Positions 25,694-35,074 of a DNA stretch of 62,282 nt are shown here, in pieces; within the stretch, counting starts at the first letter, position 1, and each line of letters begins with the position of its first letter. The notes under the pieces are model-generated. The model did not search any database. It was not told the DNA's origin and saw nothing but the letters and a program-made list of their open reading frames with translations. Made by a program: the position numbers and the translations under genes. The stretch is from Chthonomonadaceae bacterium (GTDB lineage Bacteria; Armatimonadota; Chthonomonadetes; Chthonomonadales; Chthonomonadaceae), in assembly GCA_027450145.1 (NCBI GenBank), contig DAIDKH010000015.1, forward strand, positions 1-62,282, in the 5' to 3' direction.

Positions 25694-26737
25694 ATGAAAA
25701 GCGATGACACCAGCCGAAAGGTTGTTGTACGGGTAGCAGGAGAGGAAGACCGACATAAAACGGACTTCGTGCGTTGGTCCGTAGGATGGGAGTCTGCGCC
25801 CACGACCCATCGAATATGGCCAATGGCAGATGAAGAGTGGCTGGATGGTAACTATTTTTGTGAGTTTGTGGCGGAGGTAGATGGTGTCGTCGCTGGTCGC
25901 GTTGGCCTGGAGGCGTTCTACCCGCCCTTTGCGCAAATGGTTGATCTTGCAGTAAGACCGGATTACCGTAGACGCGGGATCGGCAAACAGCTAATGCGAG
26001 CCTGTTTCGAGGCGGCTGGCCGGCGTGGGTTTTCCGCACTGTTCCTACAAACAGAAACAGACAACCTCAATGCGCACCAATTGTATCACTCCTTAGGGTT
26101 CGTGCCTACTGCTTACGGACGTATGTTGCGCATGGTGAAGTTTTTGGACTATCCGCTTGTAAACGATTTTATTAACGCCCATCCACTTGCAGCGTACTGG
26201 TGTGAACCTGGCGAAGGGCCAGAACGCGAATGGACGTTGCAGTGGAAGGGTTACATCTCTGATGATTACCTTCGTCTTGCCGTGACGGGCGGATCATGCC
26301 AATCCGAAAGCGACGGGATGGCGCCATCGCTGCCTCATGCTGAGTGGTACCTTCAGGGTGGGGACCGCCACCTGTCCATGAGGATCATTGGTGAGAATGT
26401 ACGAGATGTAGAACCCGGAAACCACATTGAGGTACGGATTGTGGTTCAAAATCTTGGGGAACGCGAGGAATACGGTGCTCTGCAAATGTGCCTTCCACCA
26501 GGAGTCTCGGTTCGAAGCCCCGAATCACACCAAGAACGGGTTTTCATTTGGGGTGCCCAGCCTGGTACTACCTTTGAACAAACTGTGATTGTGCAGATAG
26601 GGCACGAGTTCAACTCTGCGGTTCTTCGGCATCTTAACTACTCCTGCATACCAGTTGGCTGTGAGGTTTATTGGGAGAACCACCGAGCACTTCTCTCATC
26701 AAGTCTGCACATGGCCGCTCCTCTGCCTCGTTCTTAA
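25694..26737 (+). CDS. GNAT N-acetyltransferase fused to a beta-rich C-terminal domain
   Basis: Residues 10-150 are a GNAT domain: VDLAVRPDYRRRGIGKQLM (motif A at 83-101), LFLQTETDNLNAHQLYHSLGF (motif B). Residues 170-345 are a separate module rich in beta segments (HIEVRIVVQNLGEREEYGALQMCLPPGVSV, FEQTVIVQIG), which resembles an Ig-like or NEW3/CARDB-type sandwich normally seen outside the cytoplasm. No signal peptide is present. ATG 25694 is 5 bases after the rsgA stop, so the two are probably co-transcribed. Substrate unknown. Confidence 0.75.
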   Translation: MKSDDTSRKVVVRVAGEEDRHKTDFVRWSVGWESAPTTHRIWPMADEEWLDGNYFCEFVAEVDGVVAGRVGLEAFYPPFAQMVDLAVRPDYRRRGIGKQLMRACFEAAGRRGFSALFLQTETDNLNAHQLYHSLGFVPTAYGRMLRMVKFLDYPLVNDFINAHPLAAYWCEPGEGPEREWTLQWKGYISDDYLRLAVTGGSCQSESDGMAPSLPHAEWYLQGGDRHLSMRIIGENVRDVEPGNHIEVRIVVQNLGEREEYGALQMCLPPGVSVRSPESHQERVFIWGAQPGTTFEQTVIVQIGHEFNSAVLRHLNYSCIPVGCEVYWENHRALLSSSLHMAAPLPRS

Positions 26738-26862
26738 ATAGTGAAACAGGTCGCTTTAGGCCTTATCTGCAGCAACTTAATAGGTGCTTGCATGACACTG
26801 AGAAGGTATGATTATTTATTGAGGCACATAACGGATATTTATGATAACTAAATCAAAAACTG

Positions 26863-26891
26863 TTGCACTGCGGTACCGCATGTGCTATACT
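26863..26891 (+). promoter_or_regulatory. Promoter of the act-cta respiratory operon
   Basis: TTGCAC (26863-26868), exactly 17 bases, then TATACT (26886-26891). Transcription would begin near 26898, leaving a leader of about 245 bases before actA. It is the only good promoter in the 405-base gene-free stretch 26738-27142. Confidence 0.75.
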
Positions 26892-27095
26892 TAAAACCTA
26901 ACAAGGAAGCAGAAATGCCTCCTGCTTATATCGCCGCTGACAATTATCGACAACTGTGTCTGTTTTCACGATCAAGTATTTATACCTGACTAAAATGGAC
27001 GGCAGGATGTTCAGTGGTCGTATCAGTCGGCCACGTCGCGTTAGTGGCATCGTGAAAAATTACACAAGCTGTACTCCGCGCCCCGCGAGATGCAG

Positions 27096-27130
27096 TTTCC
27101 GTTCCCAACGGAAGGTCACCCCAGGTGACC
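27096..27130 (+). promoter_or_regulatory. Twin hairpins next to the actA ribosome binding site
   Basis: TTCCGTT/AACGGAA (27097-27113, loop CCC) and GGTCACC/GGTGACC (27114-27130, loop CCA) are perfect 7-base stems stacked end to end. The second stops one base before GGAG (27132-27135). An alternative pairing, CCAGGT-G-ACCTGG (27121-27133), would cover part of that site. This looks like a translational or DNA-level control element. Confidence 0.55.
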
Positions 27131-27142
27131 TGGAGCTTGCAG

Positions 27143-27889
27143 ATGGCCCAAGTCTTTAGCCCGGTTAGTAATACAATTGCCCGTGTTGTGATGTTTTGCG
27201 GCGTTGTAGGACCAATATTTACCCTCATTGTCGGTAGCGCAATAACCCGGTCTCCGTACAATACCAATGTTGGCGTGCCTATCGCGCAACCGGTTCCTTT
27301 CAGTCACGAACACCACGCAATAGAACTTGGCATCGACTGCCGATATTGCCATACAGGTGTCGAAAAGTCAGGAAACCCCGGCATGCCGTCAACACAGGTC
27401 TGCATGTCCTGTCACTCGCAGATTTGGACCGACAGCCCCCTTATTAAACCAGTACGAGATAGCTATCGAGAAAATAAGCCGTTGGTGTGGAATCGGCTTA
27501 ACTGGGTGCCCAGATTTGTGTACTTCCCGCACAACATCCACATTGCGCGTGGTATTAGCTGCAATAACTGCCATGGTCCCATTCAAAAGATGATGATCAC
27601 GTACAAAGGGAAAGCGTTTTGGATGACATTTTGTCTCAACTGCCACCGGCAGCCGCAGAAGTTTCTGGCGCCTCGCAAGGATGTATGGCAACTTTACCGC
27701 GACATTCAGCGCTACGGATATCATCTTGCTGTGGACGGTAAGCCCGGCCTTACCCCAAGGGAATACGCTTTAGCTCAAGGGAAGTACTGGGAAAACGATG
27801 GTACCGATCTTGCTGAGGGCGAGGCCCTGAAGCGCGCCTACCACATACACTCTGCACAGCTTACCAACTGTGCGATATGCCATCACTGA
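27143..27889 (+). CDS. actA: ActA, pentaheme cytochrome c of alternative complex III
   Basis: Periplasm-facing heme subunit that accepts electrons from ActB. Five CxxCH sites are present (CRYCH, CMSCH, CNNCH, CLNCH, CAICH), the expected number, plus extra histidines such as PFSHEHH and FPHNIH for axial ligation. An N-terminal helix (VVMFCGVVGPIFTLIVGSAI) anchors it. Start ATG 27143 follows GGAG by 7 bases. It is first in the operon. Confidence 0.94.
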   Translation: MAQVFSPVSNTIARVVMFCGVVGPIFTLIVGSAITRSPYNTNVGVPIAQPVPFSHEHHAIELGIDCRYCHTGVEKSGNPGMPSTQVCMSCHSQIWTDSPLIKPVRDSYRENKPLVWNRLNWVPRFVYFPHNIHIARGISCNNCHGPIQKMMITYKGKAFWMTFCLNCHRQPQKFLAPRKDVWQLYRDIQRYGYHLAVDGKPGLTPREYALAQGKYWENDGTDLAEGEALKRAYHIHSAQLTNCAICHH

Positions 27890-27915
27890 GAGAGCGGATA
27901 GAGGACAAGTATCTG

Positions 27916-30900
27916 ATGGAGAACTCCAGTAACCAGAGGTTGGATCTGGCGAAGATCAAGGAAAAACTTAGTGCATCTCGGGGAAAACGCTACTGGCGTA
28001 CGCTGGAAGAGTTGGCGGAAACTCCTGAATTTATGGATGCGCTACACGAGGAGCTGCCACAAGCCGCTCGCACTAGTGACATTCACGTGGATCGCCGGCA
28101 GTTTCTCACCCTCGGTGCAGCCTCGCTCGCGCTTGCAGGCCTGAGCGGTTGCCGGTATCTCCCACAAAAGAAGCTGGTGCCCTACGTGGTGCAACCCGAG
28201 ATTGAGGTGGTTGGAATCCCGCTTCTTTATGCCACAGCGATCCCGGGCATCTATGGCTATGGAAATGGCGCATTAGCGTTGAGCCATGAAGGGCGACCGA
28301 CCAAGCTTGATGGAAACCCCAAGCATCCAGGTAGCCTTGGCAAGTTAGATGCGATTTCCCAGGGTACATTGCTTTCGCTCTACGATCCTGACAGAGCCCA
28401 GGTTATTTCGCAAAATGGAAACACTGCTACTTGGGACGACTTTTACGGGTTCGCGCGGCCCGTGTTAGCTAACTACGCCAAAACTGGTGGTGCGCAACTT
28501 CGCATTCTCACGCCCTCGGTAACATCGCCAACGTTGATATCTCAAATCAACGCAGTGCTTAAGCAATTCCCTGCAGCAAAGTGGGTGCAGTATGAACCGG
28601 TCAATCGTGACAATGCGCGGGTGGGGTCACAGTTAGCATTCAATCGAAGAGTAGATACCTATTACGACCTTTCCGCCGCAAAGCGAATTGTTTCCCTCGA
28701 TGCGGACTTCCTGATGTCAATGCCAGGCAGCGTGCGCTATGCACACGATTTTGCCAACGGCAGGAGGGTGCGTAAGGGAACCACTGCGGACGATCTGTGC
28801 AGATTGTACGTGCTGGAGAGCGCTCCGACGATTACCGGAGCTTCGTCCGATCACAAGATTGCGATGCGGGCTAGTGAAATACCCGCCGCGGCCTCTGCTC
28901 TTCTTCAGGCTCTGGGAGGCCCAAATGCTTCAGGTGGTACGGTAGATCAAGAGGTGCAGTCGCTGATCGCAGCGATAGCCGCGGATCTTCAGGCAAATCA
29001 GGGTTCGTCTGTCGTTATAGCAGGCGAGTTCCAGCCGCCTATCGTCCATGCGATTGCGCACGCAATCAACGAGAAAATTGGTGCGGTTGGTAAAACCGTA
29101 CATCACATTGAGCCCATTGAATCAGGTTCGGGGATGCATGTGCAGGACTTCGCCCAGTTGGTCTCAGACCTAAATTCAGGCAGCGTAGAGATGCTGTTGA
29201 TTCTTGGCGGTAACCCTGTATTTGACGCCCCTGCAGATCTCCATTTCTCGGAAGCATTGTCTAAAGTTACCAACAGAATTCACCTTAGTCAGTATGAAGA
29301 TGAGACCTCACAACTGTGTCAGTGGACGCTTCCTGAGTCTCACTTCCTTGAGGCCTGGAGCGACGTTAGAGGATACGATGGTACTGCCTCCGTTATCCAG
29401 CCGCTAATTGAGCCACTGTACGATACTCGATCATCCCACGAGGTAATATCCGGCTTATTCGACGCGTCAATCAGTGACGTTCCAGGTGCGCTTTCTATTC
29501 CGGAGCCAAAGGACGGTTACCACCTGGTTAGGGATTACTGGATGACACACGGTGTTCCGGATCCGTCCAAGCCGTTCGATTTCGATTTCAATCGCGTGTT
29601 GTTTGAGGGATTTGTCGCTGGTAGCGCGCCCAAATTGGCGACGGTGTCCGTAGATCAGCGTTTCCTTACCCAAGCCCCTGTACCTGCTGCCTTAAGTGCC
29701 TCTGGAAACACAGTAGAGGTGATGTTGCGTCCTGATCCCACCATTTGGGACGGACGGCATCTGAATAACGGCTGGCTGCAGGAACTGCCGAAACAGTTCA
29801 CGAAAACGACCTGGGATAACGTGGCACTAATGAGCCCGGAAACGGCAGCTAGCCTACATATACCTATCAATAAAGAGGGGAACCACGCGTCTCCCGTCGT
29901 CACTCTTACAGTAAGCGGTAATTCAATTAAAATTCCAGTGTGGACTGTGCCTGGGCACCCAGACAACGCAGTTACCGCGTTTGTAGGTTATGGCAGGACC
30001 AACGCTGGGCATGTAGGGAGCGGGACTGGTTTTGACGCATTTCCAATTATGTTGTCTCACACCGGTTGGAATACCGTAGCGGAGATATCGTATAACGGAG
30101 AAGGTTACGATATTGCTACCACGCAGCATCACCATCTCATGGATGGTCGCGATATTATCAGGTCTGGGAGTATCCAAGATTTTATAAAGCGCCCTAGCCT
30201 TGCACCCGATGACGCTAATGTTGACACAACTGACGGTGATTATGGGCGCAACCTGGATCAACCAGATGAGTATCCACGGTACCCATGGCCAACCGAGAAG
30301 ATGATTCAGGAAGGCGACGCACCTTATGCATATGCCTGGGGTCTCAGTGTTGATCTTTCGGTCTGTATTGGCTGTAATGCGTGTCTTGTGGCGTGTCAGA
30401 GCGAAAACAACATTCCGGTGATCGGGAAAAATCAGGTGATGCGCGGTCGTCATATGAACTGGATCCGAATAGACACCTATTACCAGAGCAACCCTGGCGA
30501 TTACAGAACGTACTTCAGGCACCCAAAAGTCTACTTCCAGCCTCTTACGTGCATGCAGTGCGAGCAAGCTCCATGTGAGCCAGTTTGCCCTGCTGCAGCC
30601 ACGATGCACAGTGTTGAAGGCATCAACCAGATGGTCTACAATCGATGCATCGGTACGAGATATTGCTCGAACAACTGTCCCTATAAAGTTCGACGATTTA
30701 ATTTCCTGAACTATAACAATCACTTCAGCCGAGACCGCTTTGGCCGGCCGATGACGACACTTGAGATGGTTTACAACCCTGAGGTGACCGTTCGTAGCCG
30801 CGGCGTGATGGAAAAGTGTGAGTTTTGCATCCAGCGAATCAACAAGGCGCGGCAAACCGCTAAAATCGAAAATAGGCCGATAGCTGATGGCGAAATTGTT

Positions 30901-31107
30901 ACCGCCTGCCAGCAGGTGTGTCCCGCTGATGCCATTGTCTTCGGTAATATCAACGATCCTAATTCAAAGGTATCCCAGTTGAAAGCGCAGCCACAGAATT
31001 ACGGACTTCTTGCGGAACTTAATACTCGGCCGCGACTTACATATCTAGCACGGGTCACTAACCCCAATCCGTCTATTAGTGGCGGCACGGAGCAGCAAAA
31101 TGGATAA
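27916..31107 (+). CDS. actB: ActB, iron-sulfur/molybdopterin-fold subunit of alternative complex III
   Basis: Start ATG 27916 follows GAGGA by 10 bases. The 1063-residue protein has a Tat signal (RRQFLTLGAAS at 60-70) ending in a lipobox-like LSGC (C79). A long molybdopterin-oxidoreductase-like domain follows, which in known ActB proteins has lost the cofactor. The C-terminal quarter is a ferredoxin-like domain with four cysteine groups: CIGCNACLVAC, CMQCEQAPCEPVC, a CIGTRYCSNNC group and CEFC...CQQVC. One group deviates (CxxxxYC), as expected for mixed 3Fe-4S/4Fe-4S content. It passes electrons from quinol at ActC to ActA/ActE. Confidence 0.93.
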   Translation: MENSSNQRLDLAKIKEKLSASRGKRYWRTLEELAETPEFMDALHEELPQAARTSDIHVDRRQFLTLGAASLALAGLSGCRYLPQKKLVPYVVQPEIEVVGIPLLYATAIPGIYGYGNGALALSHEGRPTKLDGNPKHPGSLGKLDAISQGTLLSLYDPDRAQVISQNGNTATWDDFYGFARPVLANYAKTGGAQLRILTPSVTSPTLISQINAVLKQFPAAKWVQYEPVNRDNARVGSQLAFNRRVDTYYDLSAAKRIVSLDADFLMSMPGSVRYAHDFANGRRVRKGTTADDLCRLYVLESAPTITGASSDHKIAMRASEIPAAASALLQALGGPNASGGTVDQEVQSLIAAIAADLQANQGSSVVIAGEFQPPIVHAIAHAINEKIGAVGKTVHHIEPIESGSGMHVQDFAQLVSDLNSGSVEMLLILGGNPVFDAPADLHFSEALSKVTNRIHLSQYEDETSQLCQWTLPESHFLEAWSDVRGYDGTASVIQPLIEPLYDTRSSHEVISGLFDASISDVPGALSIPEPKDGYHLVRDYWMTHGVPDPSKPFDFDFNRVLFEGFVAGSAPKLATVSVDQRFLTQAPVPAALSASGNTVEVMLRPDPTIWDGRHLNNGWLQELPKQFTKTTWDNVALMSPETAASLHIPINKEGNHASPVVTLTVSGNSIKIPVWTVPGHPDNAVTAFVGYGRTNAGHVGSGTGFDAFPIMLSHTGWNTVAEISYNGEGYDIATTQHHHLMDGRDIIRSGSIQDFIKRPSLAPDDANVDTTDGDYGRNLDQPDEYPRYPWPTEKMIQEGDAPYAYAWGLSVDLSVCIGCNACLVACQSENNIPVIGKNQVMRGRHMNWIRIDTYYQSNPGDYRTYFRHPKVYFQPLTCMQCEQAPCEPVCPAAATMHSVEGINQMVYNRCIGTRYCSNNCPYKVRRFNFLNYNNHFSRDRFGRPMTTLEMVYNPEVTVRSRGVMEKCEFCIQRINKARQTAKIENRPIADGEIVTACQQVCPADAIVFGNINDPNSKVSQLKAQPQNYGLLAELNTRPRLTYLARVTNPNPSISGGTEQQNG

Positions 31108-32554
31108 TACCCGCCATATTTCGTCGAGCAACGGGCCGGTTGATCCGGCCGTTGCGGGCCTAATGGAAGGCGAGCAGACTTTTGAGACGGTATCAGAGCG
31201 ACTAGCTTCCATCGTATTGCGGCAGGACAAGCATAAGCTGCCTTGGTGGATCATGCTGGGTATCGGATTTGTGATGTACAACTTACTTGGCATTGCACTC
31301 ACCAAACTTTTACTCTACGGTGTTGGTATATGGGGTATTGACGAACCTGTCGGTTGGGGTTGGGCAATCATCAACTTCGTATGGTGGATTGGAATCGGGC
31401 ACGCTGGTACGTTGATCTCCGCGTTCCTTTTGTTGATGCGGCAAAACTGGCGTAACTCCATTAACCGCTTCGCTGAAGCTATGACCATCTTTGCCGTACT
31501 CTGCGCCGGTATTTACCCTGTTTTCCATACTGGACGACCTTGGTGTGCATATTGGCTGTTCCCATACCCCAACATTCTGGGCATGTGGCCAGGTTGGCGT
31601 AGTCCGCTATTGTGGGACGTCTTTGCTGTTTCAACGTATGCTTCTGTTTCAATCTTGTTCTGGTTGATCGGATTGATCCCTGACTTCGCAACCCTGCGCG
31701 ATCGTGCAGAAAATGTAGTGGTTAAAAAGACTTATGGCGTGCTGTCACTTGGCTGGAGGGGAGCCGCGGAACATTGGCAGCGATACGAGACAGCGTCACT
31801 CATTCTAGCTGGTATCTCCACGCCGCTGGTGCTATCAGTCCACTCGATTATCAGTTTTGACTTCTCCATTGGTATCGTGCCTGGATGGCACACTGCAATT
31901 TCGCCTCCGTACTTTGTCGCAGGCGCTCTCTATGCAGGTTTTGCGATGGTTATTATTCTCGCGGTGCCGCTGAGAAAGTGGTACCACCTGGAAGATTACA
32001 TCACGCCGAAGCACATGGACTGGTGCGCCAAGTTAATGCTCACATCGGGGCTTGTTGTGTTGTACGGGTATATGTCGGAATGCTTCTTTAGCTACCTGAG
32101 CGGGAACCACATCGAGATTAGGATGATGGAGTTGCGTCAGTTTGGTCCTTACGGCGCTGCCTACTGGTTTCTAATCCTGTGCAATGGCGTCATTCCGCAG
32201 TTGTTATGGATCCCGAAGGTCCGCTTTCACAATGGATGGTTGTTCTTCATCTCGGTGGTGGTTAGCATAGGTATGTGGCTAGAGCGATACGTCATTGTCG
32301 TAGTCAGTCTCACTCGTGACTTCTTACCGTCCAGTTGGGGTTATTTCGCCCCTACCATCTGGGATATCCTGATGTACGCAGGAACCATCGGGCAATTTAT
32401 CTTCCTCTTCTTTATGTTTGTTCGCGTAATGCCCATGATCAACATCTTCGAGATGCGGGAACTGGTTCACAAAACGCACGGACATGTTCATTCCTCCGCA
32501 GAGGAGCATTCTGCGGCTACACCTGTCAGCCTGCCAGCTCAACCAGCGGAATAG
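31100..32554 (+). CDS. actC: ActC, NrfD-like quinol-binding membrane subunit
   Basis: Membrane subunit of about 484 residues with roughly ten helices and the NrfD/PsrC pattern (WWIGIGHAGTLISAFLLL, GRPWCAYWLFPYPN, SVHSIISFDFS). It provides the quinol site and probable proton path of alternative complex III. ATG 31100 overlaps the actB stop by 8 bases; GGAG lies 7 bases upstream. The C-terminus is histidine- and glutamate-rich (HKTHGHVHSSAEEHS). Confidence 0.94.
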   Translation: MDNTRHISSSNGPVDPAVAGLMEGEQTFETVSERLASIVLRQDKHKLPWWIMLGIGFVMYNLLGIALTKLLLYGVGIWGIDEPVGWGWAIINFVWWIGIGHAGTLISAFLLLMRQNWRNSINRFAEAMTIFAVLCAGIYPVFHTGRPWCAYWLFPYPNILGMWPGWRSPLLWDVFAVSTYASVSILFWLIGLIPDFATLRDRAENVVVKKTYGVLSLGWRGAAEHWQRYETASLILAGISTPLVLSVHSIISFDFSIGIVPGWHTAISPPYFVAGALYAGFAMVIILAVPLRKWYHLEDYITPKHMDWCAKLMLTSGLVVLYGYMSECFFSYLSGNHIEIRMMELRQFGPYGAAYWFLILCNGVIPQLLWIPKVRFHNGWLFFISVVVSIGMWLERYVIVVVSLTRDFLPSSWGYFAPTIWDILMYAGTIGQFIFLFFMFVRVMPMINIFEMRELVHKTHGHVHSSAEEHSAATPVSLPAQPAE

Positions 32555-32590
32555 GCTCAAGTAAACCATTCTTAAAGGTGAAGAACGATT

Positions 32591-33121
32591 ATGAGTAGAA
32601 TTTACGGACTGGTCGCCGAATTCGACACCGCAGAGGCCCTCCTCCGCGGTGCCGAGGCTGCGCGCGAGGCAGGCTATCGCCGTGTTGAGGCCTATTCGCC
32701 GTTTCCTGTCCATGGTATGGCCGAGGTTCTTGAACATGACGATCCGCGCCTTCCATGGGCGGTGTTCATAATGGGTGTGATCGGTTGTGCAACAGGGTTT
32801 GGATTAGAGAGCTGGACGGCAGTTATTAACTATCCCTTTAATATTGGCGGTAAGCCAACATTTAGCTGGCCAAACTTCATTCCCGTGGCGTATGAGTTGA
32901 CTATTCTGTTCTCTGCGTTTACTGCCGGTCTCTCGATGTTAGTGCTGAACGGACTTCCTAGGTACCATCATTCAATTTTCAATACACCACGGTTTGAGCG
33001 GGCGAGTTCAGATCTTTTCTTCTTGTGTATTGAGGCGCGAGACGCAAAATACGACCCTGAGGAGACGGCTCACTTCCTTGAAAACCTGGGAGCCCAGCTA
33101 GTTTCTGAGGTGGAGAAGTGA
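32591..33121 (+). CDS. actD: ActD (DUF3341) subunit of alternative complex III
   Basis: A 176-residue protein with a soluble N-terminal part (IYGLVAEFDTAEALLRGAEAAREAGYRRVEAYSPFPV) and two membrane helices, the standard DUF3341 layout. Role is structural or proton-related. The actE GTG overlaps its stop; actE more likely starts at ATG 33127. Confidence 0.93.
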   Translation: MSRIYGLVAEFDTAEALLRGAEAAREAGYRRVEAYSPFPVHGMAEVLEHDDPRLPWAVFIMGVIGCATGFGLESWTAVINYPFNIGGKPTFSWPNFIPVAYELTILFSAFTAGLSMLVLNGLPRYHHSIFNTPRFERASSDLFFLCIEARDAKYDPEETAHFLENLGAQLVSEVEK

Positions 33122-33126
33122 GTTAC

Positions 33127-33855
33127 ATGCAGCTTAAACCATACAAATTGCGCGCCATTCTCGCAGGTGCAACTTTAACGGGCCTCGCTCTGCTGTCGGG
33201 TTGCCATCAGGATATGTGGAATCAGCCCAAAGTTCGTCCGTTTGATCCGTCGTCGTTTTTCGGTAACGGCTCTGCAGATCGGATGCCAGTTCCGCACACG
33301 GTGGATCAGGCTCACTTTTGGACCGATGAGGGTCGGTATACCGGCTATACAGGCACACGAATAGTTAATGGGAAGTTGATCCCTGGACGGCTAGTCACAA
33401 AGTTTCCTATTAAGATTACAATGGCTGATCTTCAAAGAGGACAGCAGCGATATGATATCTTCTGCACTCCTTGCCATGGTGCATTAGGCAATGGTAAAGG
33501 CATGATAGCCGAACGAGGCTTTGCGTTGCGAAAACAGCCTGCTTCATATCTAACCAAGCGCCTTCGCGACATGCCGATTGGCCACTTTTATGACGTAATC
33601 ACCAACGGCTATGGGATGATGTACTCTTATGCCTCACGCATAACTCCCGATGACCGCTGGCGTATTGCCGCGTATATACGCGTGTTGCAGAGAAGCGGAG
33701 ACGCCAAGATCTCGGACGTTCCTCCTAATAACCCCGAGATAAATACTCTGCAGCAGGAGATGCAGCCTGGAGATGGCGCCGCCCCTGTTAATGTGAAATC
33801 GCCTGGTAATACAGCAAATAATTCTATGCAAGAGGGGGGTTCAACAAATGGTTAA
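33127..33855 (+). CDS. actE: ActE, lipid-anchored monoheme cytochrome c of alternative complex III
   Basis: Signal peptide with lipobox LLSGC (C26) and one heme site CTPCH (113-117). The late MMYSYASRI segment may supply the methionine ligand. It receives electrons and hands them to the oxidase. ATG 33127 has GGAG 11 bases upstream, better than GTG 33118, which is only 2 bases away. The next gene overlaps its end by 8 bases. Confidence 0.92.
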   Translation: MQLKPYKLRAILAGATLTGLALLSGCHQDMWNQPKVRPFDPSSFFGNGSADRMPVPHTVDQAHFWTDEGRYTGYTGTRIVNGKLIPGRLVTKFPIKITMADLQRGQQRYDIFCTPCHGALGNGKGMIAERGFALRKQPASYLTKRLRDMPIGHFYDVITNGYGMMYSYASRITPDDRWRIAAYIRVLQRSGDAKISDVPPNNPEINTLQQEMQPGDGAAPVNVKSPGNTANNSMQEGGSTNG

Positions 33856-35074
33856 CAACTCAGGTTTTCCTAAATTGTTGACTCGTATCGGCATTGTTGG
33901 ACCTGTGTTTGCAGTCATAGGGCTGGTTCTATTGCTGGCCGGCAGTGGTGGGGGTGTCTCGCAGTTCTATCATGCTTGGATAAATGGCTGGATATTCTGG
34001 ATGAGCCTCAGTACGGGCTGTTTTGGTTTGATGATGCTGGGTGCCATGGTGCGCGCCCAATGGGTACAACCCCTGCAACGGTTCTTTGAGGCTGGTGCGT
34101 GGAATTATGCTCTGTTAGCTATTCTGTTTGTTCCAATCATAGTAGCTGCAGCTACAAACCACTTGTTTCCGTGGGCCCATCCTGTTCAGGTAGCAGCGGA
34201 CCCTATTTTAGCCTACCGGTCACACTGGTTCAACACTCCATTTTTGACGGTAAGAACCTACCTGATGTTTACGGTTTTCCTAGTCTTTATTCGAATGTTG
34301 ATAAAGGTTGGCAAGGTTCAAGACGAGCATCCCGACATTCCAACGCGGCTTAAAGCCGGCAGTCTGCGCGCTTCAATCGCGGCACCAGGATTCCTTATTA
34401 TGGTGCTTCTAATTACGCTAGGGGTAACAGACTGGATCATGTCCTTAGATCCTCATTGGTATTCTACAATGTACGGCTTTTTGTTCTTGATAGGTGCTGG
34501 TCTCGCTGCAATGACATTTGGTGTCATCCTTGCGTCTCAAATGGCGATTGAGAATGAGGAGCCTTTCAAGGAACTAGTCACGCGTCAGATGACGCGCGAC
34601 TGGGGTAACCTGTTACTCATGATGACCATGGTTTGGGCTTATTTTTCCATTTCCCAGTACCTCATCTACTGGTCTGGTAACCTTCCGGAAGAAGTGACCT
34701 TCTATATCCAACGAAACGCCGGAACGTTTGCCTGGGTGACTAGCGCCATTGTAATTTGCCAGTTCTTCCTGCCGTTCCTGTTGTTGCTTTCGTCTCGCTT
34801 GAAGAGGCGTCCAAACATGATCCGTAATGCAGCGATACTCATTTTCCTCACGAGAATCGTCGAGGAAGCATGGAATGTCGTTCCTATGTTTCACAGTTGG
34901 CACGGTGCCGATTCAGGGCTAGCCGTGCAGTTTCAAGGTCTGATTTCTTACCTAGGTGCGTGGCTTTTGATAGGTGGACTGTGGTTAATACTGTTTACAC
35001 GATACCTGCGCAAAGGAAGCTTGGTTGGCAGTCCTGATCCGCAGCTGGTGGAGGTTTTGGAACATGCACACTAG
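33848..35074 (+). CDS. actF: ActF, NrfD-like membrane subunit of alternative complex III
   Basis: A 408-residue polytopic protein with about ten helices, related to ActC but shorter (WINGWIFWMSLSTGCFGLMMLGAMV, SLDPHWYSTMYGFLFLIGAG). Together with ActC it forms the membrane core of the complex. Its 3' end overlaps the next start by 11 bases. Confidence 0.93.
   Translation: MVNNSGFPKLLTRIGIVGPVFAVIGLVLLLAGSGGGVSQFYHAWINGWIFWMSLSTGCFGLMMLGAMVRAQWVQPLQRFFEAGAWNYALLAILFVPIIVAAATNHLFPWAHPVQVAADPILAYRSHWFNTPFLTVRTYLMFTVFLVFIRMLIKVGKVQDEHPDIPTRLKAGSLRASIAAPGFLIMVLLITLGVTDWIMSLDPHWYSTMYGFLFLIGAGLAAMTFGVILASQMAIENEEPFKELVTRQMTRDWGNLLLMMTMVWAYFSISQYLIYWSGNLPEEVTFYIQRNAGTFAWVTSAIVICQFFLPFLLLLSSRLKRRPNMIRNAAILIFLTRIVEEAWNVVPMFHSWHGADSGLAVQFQGLISYLGAWLLIGGLWLILFTRYLRKGSLVGSPDPQLVEVLEHAH

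Noticed and set aside
29923-30855. 310-codon open frame antisense to the actB C-terminal region
   Set aside because: It lies wholly within actB, which has clear iron-sulfur motifs, and the antisense product has no recognisable domain. Long antisense frames are expected opposite conserved cysteine-rich coding sequence.
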